A stretch of 13,352 nt of DNA from CAYMLQ01 sp964390795 (GTDB taxonomy: Bacteria > Verrucomicrobiota > Kiritimatiellia > RFP12 > UBA1067): contig CAYMLQ010000137.1 of the NCBI GenBank assembly GCA_964390795.1, positions 1 through 13,352 on the forward strand, in the 5' to 3' direction. Position numbers and translations under genes: made by a program. Position 1 is the stretch's first letter, and each line of letters opens with the position of its first letter. Below the pieces are notes generated by a model. It was not told the origin of the DNA and searched no databases. It saw only the letters and a program-made list of their open reading frames with translations. Positions 6,993 through 13,297 of this stretch are shown one piece after another.

Positions 6993-7115
6993 TCAAAAGC
7001 GGCGAGACCATTCCAAAGACGACAAAAAGACTTTGTCCATGTCATTCCAATGGAGGGTGATCTCCTTCAAGCGGAGGGGGGCGATGCATTGCGGAGGAAG
7101 CTTCTTCAGTTTCAT
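6993..7115 (-). CDS. Small basic ORF leading the DUF4160/DUF2442 operon
   Basis: Forty residues beginning MKLKKLPPQCIAPLRLKEIT and ending SSLEWSRRF. It ends 13 bp before the DUF4160 start, and the ribosome-binding site of DUF4160 lies right after its stop, so it could be a third operon member or a leader peptide. Its own ribosome-binding site is weak (GAGAG about ten bases upstream). No family is recognised. Confidence 0.4.
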   Translation of the reverse strand: MKLKKLPPQCIAPLRLKEITLHWNDMDKVFLSSLEWSRRF

Positions 7116-7122
7116 AGTCGAA

Positions 7123-7135
7123 AGTCTCTCAGACT
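7123..7135 (-). promoter_or_regulatory. Short inverted repeat before the DUF mini-operon
   Basis: AGTCT, three bases, AGACT lies eight bases before ATG 7115 on the minus strand. A possible -10 (TATAAG, about 7146-7141) lies just upstream; no convincing -35 is visible. Position fits an operator, but a 5-bp arm can occur by chance. Confidence 0.25.
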
Positions 7136-7208
7136 GAACCCTTATAAGACATCGTAAATGTATCACACCATCTGCCCTTCGTCGATGTCTCTCCTCGATA
7201 TGGGAATA

Positions 7209-7298
7209 CGGCTCAGCGGGGACGCTTCGCCCTACCGCCTTCGGACAGGGTGTGTTTCTGGTGCGCAGCGGGTAGGGCGAAGCGTCCCCGCTGAGCCG
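7209..7298. repeat. REPIN-like element with perfect 28-bp inverted arms
   Basis: The left arm 7209-7236 starts CGGCTCAGCGGGG and ends CGCCCTACC; the right arm 7271-7298 is its exact reverse complement. A 34-bp loop lies between them. The arms match the half-elements at 28-54 and 83-110. Two REP-like units in inverted array are the form called REPIN, usually mobilised in trans by a RAYT transposase. It sits between the divergent DUF operon and uvrC. Confidence 0.85.
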
Positions 7299-7456
7299 CT
7301 CAAGCCCTCCTGTCTCAAGAAACGCTCTGTGCACACTCTCCGATACTGCCGAATCATCCGATTTCCGCTTCCCCTCGCGCGTACCTGCCACCACCCCTGT
7401 CGCTAACCGATTACTGAGCGTTCATCTCTTCCCGCTATCCCCCACCCGCCCGCTTT

Positions 7457-7465
7457 TGCTATCAT
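7457..7465 (+). promoter_or_regulatory. Extended -10 candidate before uvrC
   Basis: TGC followed by TATCAT (7460-7465) is an extended -10; no -35 is visible. The transcript would start near 7472, at the first base of an ATG that opens an 11-codon frame (MLKAPHLNVER) ending inside heptamer array 2. Confidence 0.4.
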
Positions 7466-7488
7466 TCCGCCATGCTAAAGGCCCCACA

Positions 7489-7523
7489 CTTGAACGTTGA
7501 GCGTTGAAAGTTGAACGTTGAGC
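7489..7523 (+). repeat. Heptamer array 2, five units, just before uvrC
   Basis: Units CTTGAAC, GTTGAGC, GTTGAAA, GTTGAAC, GTTGAGC, then GTTTTT. The array ends 13 bp before the uvrC start codon and so would form most of its 5' untranslated region. It contains TGA in every plus-strand frame over three units. Confidence 0.9.
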
Positions 7524-7536
7524 GTTTTTCAAAACC

Positions 7537-9009
7537 ATGTCCTCTCCGTCCCAGTCCCACACACTCCGCGACAAGCTCGCCGCCCTGCCCGACAAGCCGG
7601 GCTGCTACCTGTTCCGCGACCGCAAGGGCACCATCATCTACGTCGGCAAGGCCGTCTCGCTGCGCCGCCGCGTGCAGAGCTATTTCCGCCCCGCCACCCT
7701 GCGCGACGCCGCCCCGAAAGTACGAAGCATGCTCAACAGCGTCGCCGACCTCGAGGTCATCACCGTCCGCAACGAGACCGAGGCGCTCCTCACGGAGAGC
7801 ACCCTGATCAAGCAGTACCGCCCGCGCTTCAACATCGTGCTGCGCGACGACAAGCGCTACCTCGCCCTGCGCGCCGACCCGCGCGACCCCGTGCCGCGCC
7901 TCGCCACCTGCCGCATCGTGCGCGACGACAACGCGCTCTACTTCGGCCCCTTCCCCTCCGCCACCGTGGTGCGCAGCGTGCTCGACTTCACCGAGAAGCG
8001 TTACGGCCTGCGCAAGTGCAAGCCCATCCACCCTAACGCTGAAACCTATAAGCACTGCCTTAACGACATCATCCGCTTCTGCTCCGCCCCCTGCGTGGGC
8101 CGCGTCTCGCCCGAAGAGTACACCGCACGCTTCGAGGAGGCCTGCGCCTTCCTGCGCGGCGAGCGCCTCGGCGTGATCGAGGAGGTCAAGGCCCAGATGC
8201 GGGCCGCCGCCGAGGCCCGCGATTTCGAGAAAGCCGCCGCCCTGCGCGACACCTGGATCGCCCTGCGCGAGATGGTCAAGCGGCGCGTGCGCGTGACCGC
8301 CACGCCCGAGATGCACGCCGCCGAAGCGCTCGCCGGCCTCCGAGAACTCCAGCGCGTCATCGGCCTGCCCGCCCTGCCCGCCCTCATCGAGGGCTTCGAC
8401 ATCTCCAACCTCTTCGGCACCCACTCCGTCGCCAGCATGGTTGCCACCGTCAACGGCCTGCCCGACCGCCGCCTCTACCGCCGCTTCCGCATCCGCACGG
8501 TCGAGGGCGCGGACGACCCGCGCTCTATGGCCGAGGTCATCGGCCGCCGCTACGCCCGCGTTCAGGCCGAGGGCAAGCCCCTGCCCGGCCTGATCCTGAT
8601 CGACGGCGGCGCCACCCAGCTCCGCGCCGCGCGCGCGGCGCTCGCCGGCCTCGGCCTAGGCCACGTGCCAGCCGTCGGCCTCGCCAAGGAAATGGAGGAG
8701 ATCGTGCTGGACGACGGCCGGCCATCCCTGCTGCTGCCGCGCGACTCGGACGCCCTGCGCGTGCTCACCCGCCTGCGCGACGAGGCCCACCGCTTCGCGC
8801 TCGACTACCACCGCCGCCTGCGCGGCCGCCTCATCCGCGAGTCCGCGCTCGACGAGATCCCCGGCATCGGCCCCGCCAAGAAGGCCGCGCTGCTCACCCG
8901 CTTCGGCTCGGTCTACCGCCTCGCCCGCGCCTCGCTCGAGGACATCGAAACGGTGGCCGGCATCGACCGCAGCCTCGCCGAGGCTATCCTCCGCGCCGTC
9001 CAAGCGTGA
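7537..9009 (+). CDS. uvrC: UvrC, short form of the excinuclease nuclease subunit
   Basis: UvrC makes both incisions around a DNA lesion after UvrA/UvrB recognition. The 490-residue protein has the GIY-YIG domain (GCYLF at 22-26, IYVGKA at 34-39, R43, ETEALLTE at 80-87). Four cysteines C161, C174, C182 and C186 match the iron-sulfur set of the E. coli enzyme. A UVR motif (about 213-248) binds UvrB. The RNase H-like domain carries D288 (GFDIS), D356 (ILIDGG) and H418 (EAHRF). Two helix-hairpin-helix motifs lie at 437-490. UvrC is usually about 600 residues; here only about 35 residues separate the UVR motif from the RNase H domain, so roughly 100 are missing. Both catalytic centres look intact. 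No ribosome-binding site precedes ATG 7537. Confidence 0.96.
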   Translation: MSSPSQSHTLRDKLAALPDKPGCYLFRDRKGTIIYVGKAVSLRRRVQSYFRPATLRDAAPKVRSMLNSVADLEVITVRNETEALLTESTLIKQYRPRFNIVLRDDKRYLALRADPRDPVPRLATCRIVRDDNALYFGPFPSATVVRSVLDFTEKRYGLRKCKPIHPNAETYKHCLNDIIRFCSAPCVGRVSPEEYTARFEEACAFLRGERLGVIEEVKAQMRAAAEARDFEKAAALRDTWIALREMVKRRVRVTATPEMHAAEALAGLRELQRVIGLPALPALIEGFDISNLFGTHSVASMVATVNGLPDRRLYRRFRIRTVEGADDPRSMAEVIGRRYARVQAEGKPLPGLILIDGGATQLRAARAALAGLGLGHVPAVGLAKEMEEIVLDDGRPSLLLPRDSDALRVLTRLRDEAHRFALDYHRRLRGRLIRESALDEIPGIGPAKKAALLTRFGSVYRLARASLEDIETVAGIDRSLAEAILRAVQA

Positions 9010-9018
9010 CGTAGGCCG

Positions 9019-9032
9019 GAGATCAGAGGTCA
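9019..9032 (+). repeat. Two-unit relic of the GAGGTC(G/A) heptamer family
   Basis: GAGATCA and GAGGTCA are adjacent 7-bp units. They resemble the reverse complements of the units inside the ABC exporter (CGACCTC gives GAGGTCG; the variant CGATCTC gives GAGATCG). They end seven bases before heptamer array 3. Confidence 0.45.
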
Positions 9033-9039
9033 GCTACTA

Positions 9040-9074
9040 CTTGAACGTTGAAAGTTGAGCGTTCAGCGTTGAGC
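9040..9074 (+). repeat. Heptamer array 3, five units, between uvrC and the toxin gene
   Basis: Units CTTGAAC, GTTGAAA, GTTGAGC, GTTCAGC, GTTGAGC, then GTTCC. It lies in the 70-bp gap between convergent genes. TGAACG (9042-9047) can pair with CGTTCA (9060-9065), a weak stem that the other arrays lack. Confidence 0.9.
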
Positions 9075-9079
9075 GTTCC

Positions 9080-9565
9080 TCACCCCAACTCCCGTACCAC
9101 CGCCTCGTACACCTCGATCGAGATCCTGAAACCGTGCCGCCTCACCAGCGCGTCCACATGACCTTTGGCCGCCCGCTTCGTGAGCAGTTTTTTCCGCACG
9201 GCCAGCAGCAGCACCCCGAGCGTGCCCATCGGACGCACGCCCTCAAATGACGCCAGTTCGCGCAGCAGCCGGTCATCCGTCAGCAACAGATCGGCCTTCC
9301 GTTGCAACGCCAGCGCCAGCGTCTCGTGATCCGCCCTGCTCAGCGCCGCAGCGTGCCTCCTCGCGGTCGCCACGCTTTCCACGACCACCACATTCAGAAA
9401 CCGCGCGATCGCTTCCGCCTCGGCCGGCGTGATCGGCCCCGCGATCATTTCTCGCCGCACCGACTCCGTCAAACAAATCCCCGAACCGAACAGCCGTTCG
9501 AGCAAATCCAAACACTGGCTCTTTGCCAAAAAGATCAGTGGGCATGCGTCCGCAACCACGGTCAT
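9080..9565 (-). CDS. PIN-domain toxin-like protein, DUF3368 family
   Basis: A 161-residue PIN protein expected to be a metal-dependent ribonuclease. It begins MTVVADACPLIFLAK with first acidic residue D6, and has E34/E39 (LTESVRREM), E81 (RADHETLALAL) and D97-D98 (LLLTDDRLLRELA). This is the layout of DUF3368 proteins. Its ATG overlaps the stop of the upstream gene by four bases (ATGA), so the two are translationally coupled. With the UPF0175-like neighbour it forms a type II toxin-antitoxin arrangement of the VapBC kind. The acidic set looks complete, so it is probably active. RNA target is unknown. Confidence 0.9.
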   Translation of the reverse strand: MTVVADACPLIFLAKSQCLDLLERLFGSGICLTESVRREMIAGPITPAEAEAIARFLNVVVVESVATARRHAAALSRADHETLALALQRKADLLLTDDRLLRELASFEGVRPMGTLGVLLLAVRKKLLTKRAAKGHVDALVRRHGFRISIEVYEAVVRELG

Positions 9566-9858
9566 GGCTTGAGATCCTCTTCAAACGCCTGCACGTCATA
9601 GTTCAGTTCGACACCCGCCGACGGCAGCCTCGCCACCAGCTCGCGCAGGGACAAACCCGCACGCTCCGCCGCTCGCGACAGGGTGATTCGCCCGGCCCGG
9701 TAATCGGCGCACGCACGCGCGAAAAGGATGTCGGCACAGCCCTGCCGCAAGGCCAACTTGAGCAGAGCCGAACGCTCCAAGCCCGTTTCGTGCGCGGCAC
9801 GCTCCAAAAATGCAGCTTCGCTTTTGGGCACTCTCAACGAAAGTGTGGTTGTTTGCAT
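9562..9858 (-). CDS. UPF0175-like antitoxin
   Basis: A 98-residue protein. Residues 1-45 look like a ribbon-helix-helix DNA-binding domain (TTTLSLRVPKSEAAFLERA, then a helix LERSALLKLALRQG). Residues 52-86 match UPF0175: YRAGRITLSRAAERAGLSL and GVELNY. The C-terminal tail should bind and block the PIN partner encoded next, and the N-terminal domain should repress the operon. AAGGA lies ten bases before ATG 9858. The perfect inverted repeat at 9861-9885 directly upstream is the obvious operator. The order antitoxin then toxin, with four bases of overlap, is typical. Confidence 0.88.
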   Translation of the reverse strand: MQTTTLSLRVPKSEAAFLERAAHETGLERSALLKLALRQGCADILFARACADYRAGRITLSRAAERAGLSLRELVARLPSAGVELNYDVQAFEEDLKP

Positions 9859-9860
9859 CT

Positions 9861-9885
9861 GTTTACAATTCCTTCTTTTGTAAAC
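9861..9885 (-). promoter_or_regulatory. Operator of the toxin-antitoxin operon, enclosing its ribosome-binding site
   Basis: GTTTACAA (9861-9868) and TTGTAAAC (9878-9885) are a perfect 8-bp inverted repeat with nine bases between. Those nine bases include the AAGGA of the antitoxin gene. The right arm overlaps the predicted -10. Protein binding would block transcription, and in RNA the stem would expose the ribosome-binding site only in its loop, so control at both levels is possible. Confidence 0.7.
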
Positions 9886-9912
9886 TATCTCACACCGCCT
9901 CCCCCGAGGCAA
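9884..9912 (-). promoter_or_regulatory. Promoter of the toxin-antitoxin operon
   Basis: On the minus strand TTGCCT (9912-9907) and GATAGT (9889-9884) are separated by exactly 17 bp. Each matches four of six consensus bases. The start would fall near 9877, inside the inverted repeat, as expected for an autorepressed operon. Confidence 0.45.
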
Positions 9913-9929
9913 CTCCAAAAATGGACAGC

Positions 9930-12701
9930 CTACCGCCGCAACCCCATGTTTTCCACAGGCACGGGCTGGAAGCCGGGTATGCGCTGAAAGACGGAGGATT
10001 CCGGCTTGAGGCGGAAGTCGCGGGTGGCGAGGTTGACGAACCCCGGATCGTCCGCCGTCACAAAATCCGTCTCGTTCGTCACCCAGCGGCCGCTCTTGAT
10101 GTCGCCGCAGCCGACGAACAGATTGCGCACCGCGATGTTGTCGCGGGCTGCGCCGGGCTGCGGCTCCATAAAACCAACCAGCTCGACATAGCGCTCTGTG
10201 AACGGAGGTTTGGTGATATCCACCTCTTTCAGCAGGCGATCCTGCCACAGGGGCGCAGCGATGAAATCTTTCCACCGTTTGTCGTTCCACGGCGCGGAGC
10301 CCAGCGCCCGCTTGCACTCGATGAAGATGTTGTTCTCCGCCAAGTTGCCGTGGCCGCCGTGCGAGAAAACCGTGCCGAACGACCCCTTGCCGGGATCGCC
10401 GCAGCGATAGAAGATATTTCCGTAAACCGTGTCGCCGCCGTCGCCGTCGTCGAAGTACACCGCCGCGTTGCCGTGACCGCGCGGGCTGCCGATCTCGCTC
10501 CACAGGTTATAGCGGACCACGTTGCCGCGGCACGACGGGTTGCGACCCTTGTAGAACGCCGCCGCGTCGTCGGAGGCCATGCAGACGTTGCTCACCACGT
10601 TGAACTCGAAGAGGTGGTCGTTGCCGGACACGCTCACCGCCTGGTGCGGCGCGTCGTGAATGAGATTGTGCCGCGCCACGTTGCCCACGCCTGAGAAGTG
10701 AATCGCGCTGGCGTAGGTGAGCTGGTGCATGGAGAAGTTCCAGATGTGCGTGCTCTCCAGCACCTGCCCCGCAGGCGTCAGCGTCTTGCGGTCGCCGCCG
10801 CCGAGATGCACGCCGCCCGTGCCCACGTCATGGATGTCGCACGCCGCGATGCGGTTGTTTGCGCCGCCGTCCATGTGGATTGCCTTCTTCCTGATATTGC
10901 GGATCACGCACCTTTCAATTTTCACGCTCCGGCAGTCGCTCACGCGCAGCGCGTCACCCTGCGTCTCCTCGAACGTCAGCCCGCGCAGCGTCAGGTTACA
11001 CACGTCTTGCAGCGTCACCAGCGTCTCGTCGCGCGTAGCCAACGTCACGCGAGCCTTGTCGATCTTCGTTGGCGGCCAGAAGTAGAGCCGGTTGGTCTCG
11101 CGGTCGATGAAATATTCGCCCGCGCGGTCGAGTTCTTCGAACACGTTGACCGCGCGCCAGCGGCGCGGCGAGGGGTTGCCTTGCCGCACGCCGTATGTGT
11201 GACCGACTTTCAGCGCGATTTCCTTCTTTGCAGCATCGATCGACTCCACGCGGATCGCGTCGTCGTACCAGTCGAAGCACCAGAAGCCGTGCAGCCACAC
11301 GCCGGTCTCCACCTTCCAGCGCGACGGGCGGTCTCCCTCATACGTGAACACGCCGCCCTTGTTCTCCTTGGGTCGCTGCTTTTTGGGATCCGCCGCATCG
11401 GAGACCGACCCGTCGTTCTTCATCGTACCCTTGTCGATGATCTTGGTGATCGTCGCCCACCCCTCGTTCGGCCAGCACGCCAGCGTCATACGCGTCCCGT
11501 TGAAAAACAGCTCCGGCACCGCGAACGGCAGGCGGAAATTGTCCGGCACCTTCGGCGGCGGCGGCAGGCCCAGCGCGCTCAGGTCGGCGCACAGCACCGC
11601 CGCTTGCGCCGACGGCTCCAGACGCGCCCGCATCCCGGCGTCGCTGACCGCCTGAAACGCCGCTGCGGGAATCGTCCGCGCACCGGTCACCGCGACCTCC
11701 GCGCCGGCTTCCGCCGTGACCACCACCGGCGCGCCCGCGAGGCCCGAGTCCTCTGCCGTAAATTCGATTTTAGCGGACGTCGCGTAACGCCCCGCGTGCA
11801 GAACCACCTCCGCGCCGCCGGTCAGCGGCCCCGCCGCCCGGGCCTCGCGAAGCGCATCGCGCGCCCGACCGAGCGTCGCGAACGGTTTAGCCGCCGTGCC
11901 CGAGCCCGCGTCGTCGCCGTCCGGCCGCACGTGGAACACAACCTTCTCCGCGCCCAGCACCGCACGCCGGATCGCCTGACCCCAAAACTGGCCCAGAACC
12001 TTGGAGCCCTGCTCGTTCGGATGCAGGAAAAAGACGCCCTGCTGTCCCTCCTCGTGCCGCATGTCCGCCTCGTGGTTGCGTTCGAAATGCTCCCATCCCA
12101 GCTTGCTGCCCTCGAATACCTGGCCCGGATGCGAGGCGTCATAGGCCGCCGCCAGCGCGGCGATTTCAGGCCAATAGGAGCGCAGCCGCCGCTGCCCCTC
12201 GGCGAGATAGCAGGAGCGGTTGTAGGTGTTGGTGCTGTACCAGACCGGGTATTGGAACACGACCTTGGCGCGCGGGTACGCGGCCAGCAGGCGGTCGGTG
12301 ATGGCCTTGAGATTCGCCCGGTAAGTGGCGGGCACCATGGGCGCGCCGTTTGGCCCCTTGCAGGCGCTGTCATTGGTGCCCAGCATGATCGAGAACACGA
12401 GTTCGCGGTCGGGCGACACGAACGCGTCCGCAGCCGCCTTCACGCCCTGCGCGTCCTTGCCGTCCGCAGGCAGAAAGTCCAGCGTGGTGTGGCCGCTGTG
12501 CCCCTGATTGGAGACGCGCACGTCGCCCACGCCCCCGCATGCCTTCAGGTAGGTCGCAGCCGACTCCACCGGCGTCTTCGGCTGCGTGATGCTGTCGCCG
12601 ATGAACACGATGTCCAGTTTGACCGGCGCCGGCTCCGCCGCCTCCGCGCAAAACACTGCACTCGCAAAACCGACCGCCAGCCAGAATACCCACTTTTTCA
12701 T
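9930..12701 (-). CDS. Secreted SGNH hydrolase fused to GH141-like beta-helix protein
   Basis: A 923-residue protein with a signal peptide (MKKWVFWLAVGFASAVFCAE, likely cut near residue 21; no good lipobox). Residues 28-250 are an SGNH/GDSL hydrolase: GDS with S37, G67/G70 in NQGHSGH, N110 in LGTND and H227 in LHPNEQG. The Asp normally three residues before that His is Phe224. Residues 254-923 resemble right-handed beta-helix proteins of the GH141 type: FHVRPDGDDAGSGT at the start, then repeats such as NLIHDAPHQAV (about 682), YFDDGDGGDTVYGNIF (about 750) and HGNLAENNIF (about 780). The fusion suggests deacetylation plus glycosidic cleavage of a decorated polysaccharide, inferred only. GGGGAG lies four bases before ATG 12701. 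It seems monocistronic. Confidence 0.9.
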   Translation of the reverse strand: MKKWVFWLAVGFASAVFCAEAAEPAPVKLDIVFIGDSITQPKTPVESAATYLKACGGVGDVRVSNQGHSGHTTLDFLPADGKDAQGVKAAADAFVSPDRELVFSIMLGTNDSACKGPNGAPMVPATYRANLKAITDRLLAAYPRAKVVFQYPVWYSTNTYNRSCYLAEGQRRLRSYWPEIAALAAAYDASHPGQVFEGSKLGWEHFERNHEADMRHEEGQQGVFFLHPNEQGSKVLGQFWGQAIRRAVLGAEKVVFHVRPDGDDAGSGTAAKPFATLGRARDALREARAAGPLTGGAEVVLHAGRYATSAKIEFTAEDSGLAGAPVVVTAEAGAEVAVTGARTIPAAAFQAVSDAGMRARLEPSAQAAVLCADLSALGLPPPPKVPDNFRLPFAVPELFFNGTRMTLACWPNEGWATITKIIDKGTMKNDGSVSDAADPKKQRPKENKGGVFTYEGDRPSRWKVETGVWLHGFWCFDWYDDAIRVESIDAAKKEIALKVGHTYGVRQGNPSPRRWRAVNVFEELDRAGEYFIDRETNRLYFWPPTKIDKARVTLATRDETLVTLQDVCNLTLRGLTFEETQGDALRVSDCRSVKIERCVIRNIRKKAIHMDGGANNRIAACDIHDVGTGGVHLGGGDRKTLTPAGQVLESTHIWNFSMHQLTYASAIHFSGVGNVARHNLIHDAPHQAVSVSGNDHLFEFNVVSNVCMASDDAAAFYKGRNPSCRGNVVRYNLWSEIGSPRGHGNAAVYFDDGDGGDTVYGNIFYRCGDPGKGSFGTVFSHGGHGNLAENNIFIECKRALGSAPWNDKRWKDFIAAPLWQDRLLKEVDITKPPFTERYVELVGFMEPQPGAARDNIAVRNLFVGCGDIKSGRWVTNETDFVTADDPGFVNLATRDFRLKPESSVFQRIPGFQPVPVENMGLRR

Positions 12702-12807
12702 GACACTCCCCTTCGTCTATCGCCCATCACTTATTGCCCAGTTAGTTTTGCATATCGCTGTCCGAAACGCAATCCCAGCCCCCTAAACTGCGGGAGTTGA
12801 GGCGTGC

Positions 12808-12839
12808 CGCGTAGTATAGGGGTCGCGTAGTATAGGGGT
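12808..12839. repeat. 16-bp tandem duplication
   Basis: CGCGTAGTATAGGGGT occurs twice in direct succession (12808-12823, 12824-12839) and runs straight into the 25-bp repeat at 12835. It lies just past the C-terminal end of the RAYT remnant and contains GTAG, a tetranucleotide found at the foot of many REP hairpins. Confidence 0.75.
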
Positions 12840-12859
12840 CGTATCGCGACATCGAGACA
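12835..12859 (+). repeat. 25-bp repeat, left copy, inverted to three right copies
   Basis: GGGGTCGTATCGCGACATCG plus AGACA. It is an exact inverted match to 13173-13197 and 13264-13288, and matches 13213-13237 at 24 of 25. It contains a small GTCG/CGAC stem with five-base loop. Together the copies flank the RAYT remnant, as REP sequences flank their transposase gene. Confidence 0.85.
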
Positions 12860-12865
12860 TGTAAT

Positions 12866-13130
12866 TTCAACCTCACGCCAATTGCAGCCGAGACCTTCCG
12901 AAAAATCGACTTCAGTTTCCGGTCGCCTGGCAGGCGCTCTTTCATGCGCTGGAGCGCTTTGGAAGCGGCGGACGACTCTATGCCCGCAAACGCGGCCAGC
13001 TCCGGAATCGACAGCCAGCAATGAAATGCTCCCGGTCGCGGTCTGCGGAAAAGATCTCCCTCCGCCCCATACCGCGCGTGGTGATATGGTACCAGCCGCC
13101 CTCGACGTTGTGTCTGATCTGTCTTGGCAT
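12866..13130 (-). pseudogene. REP-associated transposase (RAYT) remnant with internal deletion
   Basis: From ATG 13130 the frame reads MPRQIRHNVEGGWYHITTRG then MGRREIFSADRDREHFI, the conserved N-terminus of RAYT (Y1-type, TnpA_REP) proteins. After about 38 residues it leaves the family and stops at 12978. From about 13015 a different frame reads LSIPELAAFAGIESSAASKA then LQRMKERLPGDRKLKSIFRK, the C-terminal helix-turn-helix part. The core with the HUH motif and catalytic tyrosine is missing, so roughly 600 bp have been deleted with a frame change. It cannot be an active transposase. In the C-terminal frame translation would run on through the adjacent repeats to 12742. Confidence 0.8.
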
Positions 13131-13166
13131 GTTCTAGTGTTACAAAAACGCCCACTCCAAAGCAAT

Positions 13167-13287
13167 CTCGTTTGTCTCGATGTCGCGATACGACCCCATT
13201 ACCCTGCTCGTTTGTCTCGATGTCGCGATACGACCCGTTACCCTGCTCCAAAGCAATCTCGTTTGTCTCGATGTCGCGATACGACCC
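13167..13287 (-). repeat. Three direct copies of a 30-bp REP-like repeat
   Basis: Copies start at 13167, 13207 and 13258, each CTCGTTTGTCTCGATGTCGC followed by GATACGACCC. Spacing is 40 and 51 bp, so spacers are 10 and 21 bp. TCCAAAGCAAT precedes copies 1 and 3 and TTACC follows all three. They lie between the start of the RAYT remnant and a second RAYT fragment. Confidence 0.9.
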
Positions 13288-13297
13288 CTTTACCACT

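Noticed and set aside
7462..8424. Minus-strand open frame opposite uvrC
   Set aside because: Shadow of high-GC uvrC; low-complexity product.
9562..10503. Long minus-strand reading of the antitoxin gene starting far upstream
   Set aside because: The upstream part overlaps the beta-helix gene in another frame; ATG 9858 has a ribosome-binding site, promoter and operator.
10698..12800. Long plus-strand open frame (700 codons) opposite the beta-helix gene
   Set aside because: Arg/His/Ala-rich low-complexity translation; the minus strand has a signal peptide and SGNH and beta-helix motifs.
13167..13287. CRISPR array
   Set aside because: Three 30-bp repeats, but the two spacers are only 10 and 21 bp and unequal, there are no cas genes, and the same repeat occurs inverted at 12835.
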